This document shows positions 59,191 to 64,000 of a DNA stretch of 64,000 nt, piece after piece; the stretch's first letter is position 1; every line of letters begins with the position of its first letter. The stretch comes from Polytrichum commune. Lineage: Eukaryota > Streptophyta > Polytrichopsida > Polytrichales > Polytrichaceae. Position numbers and translations under genes: made by a program. Where the stretch lies: contig OX485804.1 of the NCBI GenBank assembly GCA_950295325.1, positions 31,742,001 to 31,806,000 on the forward strand. Reading direction: 5' to 3'. Below the pieces are notes generated by a model. It was not told the origin of the DNA and made no database searches. It was given only the letters and a program-made list of their open reading frames with translations.

Positions 59191-61160
59191 TGAGAGACCT
59201 GGTCACTGAGAACTTTCTAACTGACTATAGCATGTGAGGAAGAGGACTGAGAGAGAGAGAGAAGTCTTAGCGTGATATGAGGACAAGGTAGTTCAGAGTG
59301 ATAATTGTCTGGAAAGATAAGAAGTTAGAGGGATTACCGAGACATAATTATAGTCGGAGAATCATGATGGTGTCGAGTCGACAAGTAATCTAAGTAACAA
59401 AGAGCGTGCTTTGACATAATTAGAAATGAGGACGATATGGTTGGATGTTGAGAGGAATTAGGCTAGCCGTCAAAATCTAATGGCTATAGCCCATGAATCT
59501 ATATGATTATGTAAGAATGTTGCAGGAATCAAGGCGAGCCTCTGTGTGTTGTGTGACAATGAAGAACACGAGATAAGTGAATCTCCATTATAATTAAGAA
59601 AGAGATAAAGTGAAGGAACAAATTCTTCGAGCAATGCGAGTTGAATTATGATTGATGGCATTAAATGATCAATTAATGAAGGGAGAAGGGACTAACCCCA
59701 ATAGGATGAAAATCCATTGGAAGACTATTGCCAAGATCCAAAAAGACTATTGCCAAAGCTATTGAGCTTCACGATTGTAGTAGGTCTAGACATAGAGTGA
59801 TAGAAAATACCCTGAAGATAGGACAAAATCACTCACGACTAAAGAGGCACGAACGAACCATAAGAGTGGAGAATAAGGAGAATAAATGAGGAATGAAGGG
59901 ATAAAAATCCTAAGTTGTTATTGTGATCCTTAAATCCAATGTGACATTAACCCTTATAGACACTATCTCAATCTTCCTGGAGACTTAGTTCCTTGGGTTT
60001 GTTGTTTTCAGTCATAGCAAAAACTTACTACACATATTTGTCAAGTCTCAGATTCGGACTAAGTTGAGATGCAATATATGTTATAAGATATCAAAGCATA
60101 GGTTCTCATTCTTATTCAATGACCAATTGGGTCCTTTTGATTGTGTTCAAATATTGTAGGATGAAGGCATGGTACAATGGACCAAAAAAATATTTAAGTA
60201 TTTTAATATCATAGTTTTTTTGATCAAACGTTTAAAAGTAATACCAAAATGTTGTTTGAATTTCATTTTTTGTCCATGATGATCTCTATTGTTGTGTTAA
60301 GTACTCGAATGAAGAATACCAAGATGAAATCTTGAAAACTTATCATTAAAATTATTGCTCAAAAGCAAACAGCCAAATTTGGTTTTGAATTTAACTTTTA
60401 TGACCTTATTTATTTTGAACTTTATTAATTAATTTAACTTCCTTGAATTCATTATACACTTGAGGTCATCAACAAAAATCAAATGTAGAAAATCATCAAT
60501 TCAATGTAATTTTATCATTTTTTTAGAATTACTTGCTCAATATCACCACTTCCACACCCACTTGCACCGTCTTCTAAATATATGTAGATTTTTTTGAGAT
60601 TTTTTTTGTCAACATAAATTTCCTGACTTTGTAGATCAAAATGTTTTTAAAATGTTCATGAGCTTTTTAACAAAAAATTCAAAGTTGGTTTACTGTTTTG
60701 AATCACTTTCACTTAAACATGTGCAAGGATTGAGAATTGTCCACTTTACCATGCTTGCACCTTGCACCTAATATAGATTTGCATTTATCTATTGAGCACA
60801 TAGGTCAAACTCATCATGACACAAGTTTGTTATGGTGTCCAAGCTTCCAAAGCATTTCTCAACACTAGGGCGTTGCTCCCCTAGTGCCGGGGATTTGAGA
60901 AGAATTATTCCCCACTTGTTATGGGTCACCCTTGCAAAAATGAGCAATACTCAACCTAAATATTATTTACTTTGCAAGGGAAAAACAACCAAGTGAATTT
61001 TGATGCCGAAAATAGTCTAAAATTGTATAATAATAAATTGATCGACATGCATGCATGACACCTCATCGAATTACTCCGGCCAGATTCTCCCAATACAAGG
61101 GCCCTGGACCCACAACCTATAGCCTCTCCTTTTTTTTTAAAGGGACTAGCCATGCTAGGT
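59191..61160. other. Purine-rich then AT-rich sequence, no gene
   Basis: To about 59900 the plus strand remains rich in GA. After that the sequence is AT-rich with runs of T. No recognisable coding motif or repeat end. Confidence 0.4.
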
Positions 61161-61438
61161 TGCACTATGCTATGTCCTTGTGTACCATTCAAATATAGGT
61201 ATCCAATCATGAAATAATGACTATATATATATGACTCTCTCTCTCTCTCTTTATATATATACATATATATAAAGAAAAGAAACGCATGTGTTCTGACACC
61301 GGTGTGAACGTTGTACTATGCTATGTCCTTGTGCACCATTCAAATATAGGTATCCAATCATGAAACAAGAGACTCTCTCTCTCTCTCTCTCTCTCTCTAA
61401 AGAAACAAAACGTCCGTGCTTTGACACCGGTGTGAAGG
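61161..61438. repeat. 151-bp tandem duplication with CT microsatellite
   Basis: Units at 61161-61311 and 61312-61438 share CTATGCTATGTCCTTGTG, CATTCAAATATAGGTATCCA, a CT run and TGACACCGGTGTGAA. They differ mainly in microsatellite length. GACACCGGTGTG contains the palindrome CACCGGTG. Confidence 0.85.
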
Positions 61439-64000
61439 TGAGCCCATTAACCTCGTAACAGTACTCAGCTGATGAATTGTGTTTAACTCATCATATAACT
61501 TCATATACAGTCTGAAGCACTGGGATTCCAACATCCGGAGGCTTCATTCTTGAATCCACTACAGGGCCCACGAACACAACATAACGCATCAGTTGAGTGA
61601 TGTGACGCTTATGTTGATCATGGTGCGACCGGATGATGTGAACATAGAGATTTGTTTTAAGTAATACTAGGTCTTCATTTAAAGCAAGCCAGAGACGAAA
61701 TCATGCGACTGTGTTGATGAGTGCATGGGAACAGCTAACTTAACTTAACTTACTTACTCAGAGCATGAATTAACTTAGGAGATAGAGGAGATGGATTGTT
61801 GACTAAAGACTGAGCGAAGAAGTGTATTTGAATATATATCCGGGAACATCAATGCCCTGGCACTCAGGCAGAGGGATTCACCACTCATTGGCACATGATG
61901 ATACTACTATACTGTAGGGTGTGCACATTTATATGCAAAAAACCACAACCCTTGGAGTCATTGCTATGAAGAATAATATAATATAAGTGAACTGATTCTC
62001 GAAAGGCATCACCGCTTTCAATAGACTTAGTAGGTAGGGCCACTTTGATCGTGACCACACCAGCCAAAAGCCGTGACCATGAAATTGCGAGAGCCCAAAA
62101 GAAAGTGTCCAAAGGCCGTCCCAACACACCTCCCAAATCATCTAGTGCGGTCACGGACCTTCAAGTGTAATGTGAAGTCATATGCGACCGGGCCCTCAAC
62201 CAAATGCTATTTCGATGAAACTCGATTCATTGCGGGTCCTCGCGCATGATAAATTAGAATAAATCAAGGTTGTGAGCATTCAGAGTGCCATGGTCTCCCG
62301 GTTTTGTGTGAGGCTTACTTCTGAGAGATGGTTTTTGAAAGTAGTCCAAGTGACCATGAAACATGATCCATTTGATGCCGTGTAGGAATCCATGTAGGCT
62401 TTACATCCATCTTGCATTCACGTACTCTTTTGGTCCCTCAAGCGTAGTGTGAAGCGAACTTGGACCGGCTCCACCTTTTCCACCAATGGGAGTGCTTGAA
62501 GTGTAATGGTCACGGGCTCTCAGTCTTGTGTGTGAAGTGACCCTTAAACAATGGAATGTAAGTACAAGCGTGTCCAAAAATTGTTTTACCTAGTAGTTTC
62601 TACCAGTGTCCAGGGAGGATTTTGGGCATAATCAGTCAAGATCATGGCGTTTCCAAGTCCAACCAATTACATGTTGTGATCTTTCGGTTTTTTCTTCAAT
62701 TTGAGGTATATTCTATAGATTCCTTCAAAATGATCAATACTTTTCCTGGAGTCTTGAACTTCAACTGGTCGTTTCTCAAAATCAACCGGTTCATCTGTAC
62801 CTAGTGGTCGGCTCTCCCCATTCATTGGTTTCTTTCATGCAATACCAAGTTAAAAATCCAGTTATTTATAACATTGCCATTTCTAACAATGTAATTGTGG
62901 TGTACAATTGATATTTAAGCAAATGGATTGCCTCGTTACCCATGCAAATCGCGTTGGATCAAAATTAAATCACATAGATTCATATGCATAGCGACTACAA
63001 TAACGAAATAATCATTGTAATTTGTTATTGTGGTGCCAAAATAGTTTGGAATGTCAATAAATGAGCATGGGGCAACCTAATTGCACATATGATTGTGCAT
63101 ATCGAGTTATGCTTCCGAGTTGTTTGTGACAAATGACAATGAGCCCCTAATGGGTTGCAACATTTTTTCATATAGTATATTTGCTAACACATCCATATGG
63201 TTGTTGTCCTTAAATAACTTGGTGAACTCTACATGAACATATTTTAGGTTTATAGTTAGACTATTTCCTCTTAGATCATAAAACATAGTTTTGGGTTAAC
63301 ACACTTTCGGTGTTTTGATTACTTGTAGGACCTTCATGATGTATCAAAAGATGAGAGTTTGCATTTCAGGAATTCATGTATGATACATGAAACAAAAGGT
63401 GAGCTTGGATGGAAAATTATACTAATTTAACTACAAGTAAATTTTAATGGTATAGAAAATGGTTATAAATATCTACATGTAACATTTCATTGAATTTTGA
63501 TATGCATTTTATATAGATTAAAATGTATGGATTAATTCAAATCATTGTTTTTCTCCTTCTTAATGTCATCAATAAGAGCTTGCTTATAGGTTTGAACTCT
63601 AAAAATCACAATATTTGGACGTGGAGACTTTCTTATTCAAGGAATTTGTGTTTGTGTTGCATTCAACTAGTGGAAATCGTTCACCAGTTGTAAGCACGCC
63701 CTTAACATCTCTTGGCGTGCCAAAATGAGTTTGACCCGTAGTGAACTGACATAAGAAGTTGTTTGTTCAAACCTCCACACCAACCCCAAGCACGCACAAA
63801 AACCTTACCAAACATGGAAAGTTTTGTTTGTAAAACAACCAACTCCCGACCACACCTCCGGTTGAATTGAAGGGTAACTGTAGTGTTTCCCCATTGTTGT
63901 GGAGAATTGATGCATATTGGCCAACCTCTCATTCATCAATGAAGATGTACAAAATTGTTTACGATTTTTGGTTCGTAATAACAACCATGGGGATTGCAGT
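61439..64000. other. No gene recognised; old dispersed repeats
   Basis: Contains the partner of the 56135 repeat (62617-62825) and the partner of the 15960 repeat (62930-63115). The short open frames here, up to 89 codons, carry no motif. The remaining sequence is AT-rich and unassigned to the end of the window. Confidence 0.4.

Noticed and set aside
56135-62825. LTR retrotransposon bounded by the direct repeats at 56.1 and 62.6 kb
   Set aside because: No TG..CA ends, primer-binding site, polypurine tract or gag/pol frames are seen in the 6.3 kb between, and the repeats are diverged.

Overview
The window looks like nuclear DNA of a land plant. The evidence is spliced genes with GT..AG introns, interstitial TTTAGGG-type telomere repeats (56099-56122, 14336-14355), and plant-type versions of conserved genes: ureidoglycine aminohydrolase, the VPS8 RING tail, a CofD-like protein and a BSL/BSU1-type phosphatase exon. 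An integrase-type transposase and a divergent HECT gene, neither of which I associate with flowering plants, make a non-seed plant (moss, liverwort, lycophyte or fern) my preferred guess. That is inference, not a determination.

Layout. 1-10 kb: an intact three-exon integrase/transposase gene on the minus strand (2082-3721), a strong short hairpin (5867-5932) and a GC-rich, possibly coding block on the minus strand (about 8.8-9.7 kb). 10-20.6 kb: dispersed and tandem repeats around one intact 198-residue F-box-like reading frame (11762-12358). 20.6-25.6 kb: a single exon of a BSL-type phosphatase, then a six-exon gene of about 1,072 residues ending in a HECT ubiquitin-ligase domain. 27.6-30.9 kb (minus strand): the last exons of VPS8, with the first two exons of a CofD-like gene just upstream; neither gene is complete. 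32.0-34.2 kb: a degenerate minisatellite of roughly 75-82 bp units, split by a MITE and ending just before the start codon of the one complete housekeeping gene, UGLYAH (34249-40866, 13 exons, 324 residues). 41-64 kb: no convincing gene. It holds MITEs of at least three families, older dispersed repeats, microsatellites, G-runs and AT-rich sequence.

The genes do not form an operon-like pathway. UGLYAH belongs to purine (allantoin) nitrogen recycling in the ER, and VPS8 to endosome/vacuole tethering. The integrase, the HECT gene and perhaps the 9-kb block are the accessory part and the best candidates for something undescribed: a plant mobile element family with a DDE integrase and, possibly, a HECT ligase as cargo. 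Sequence alone cannot show that they belong to one element. Splice models are read by eye, but reading phases were checked across every junction given for the integrase, HECT, VPS8, CofD-like and UGLYAH models.
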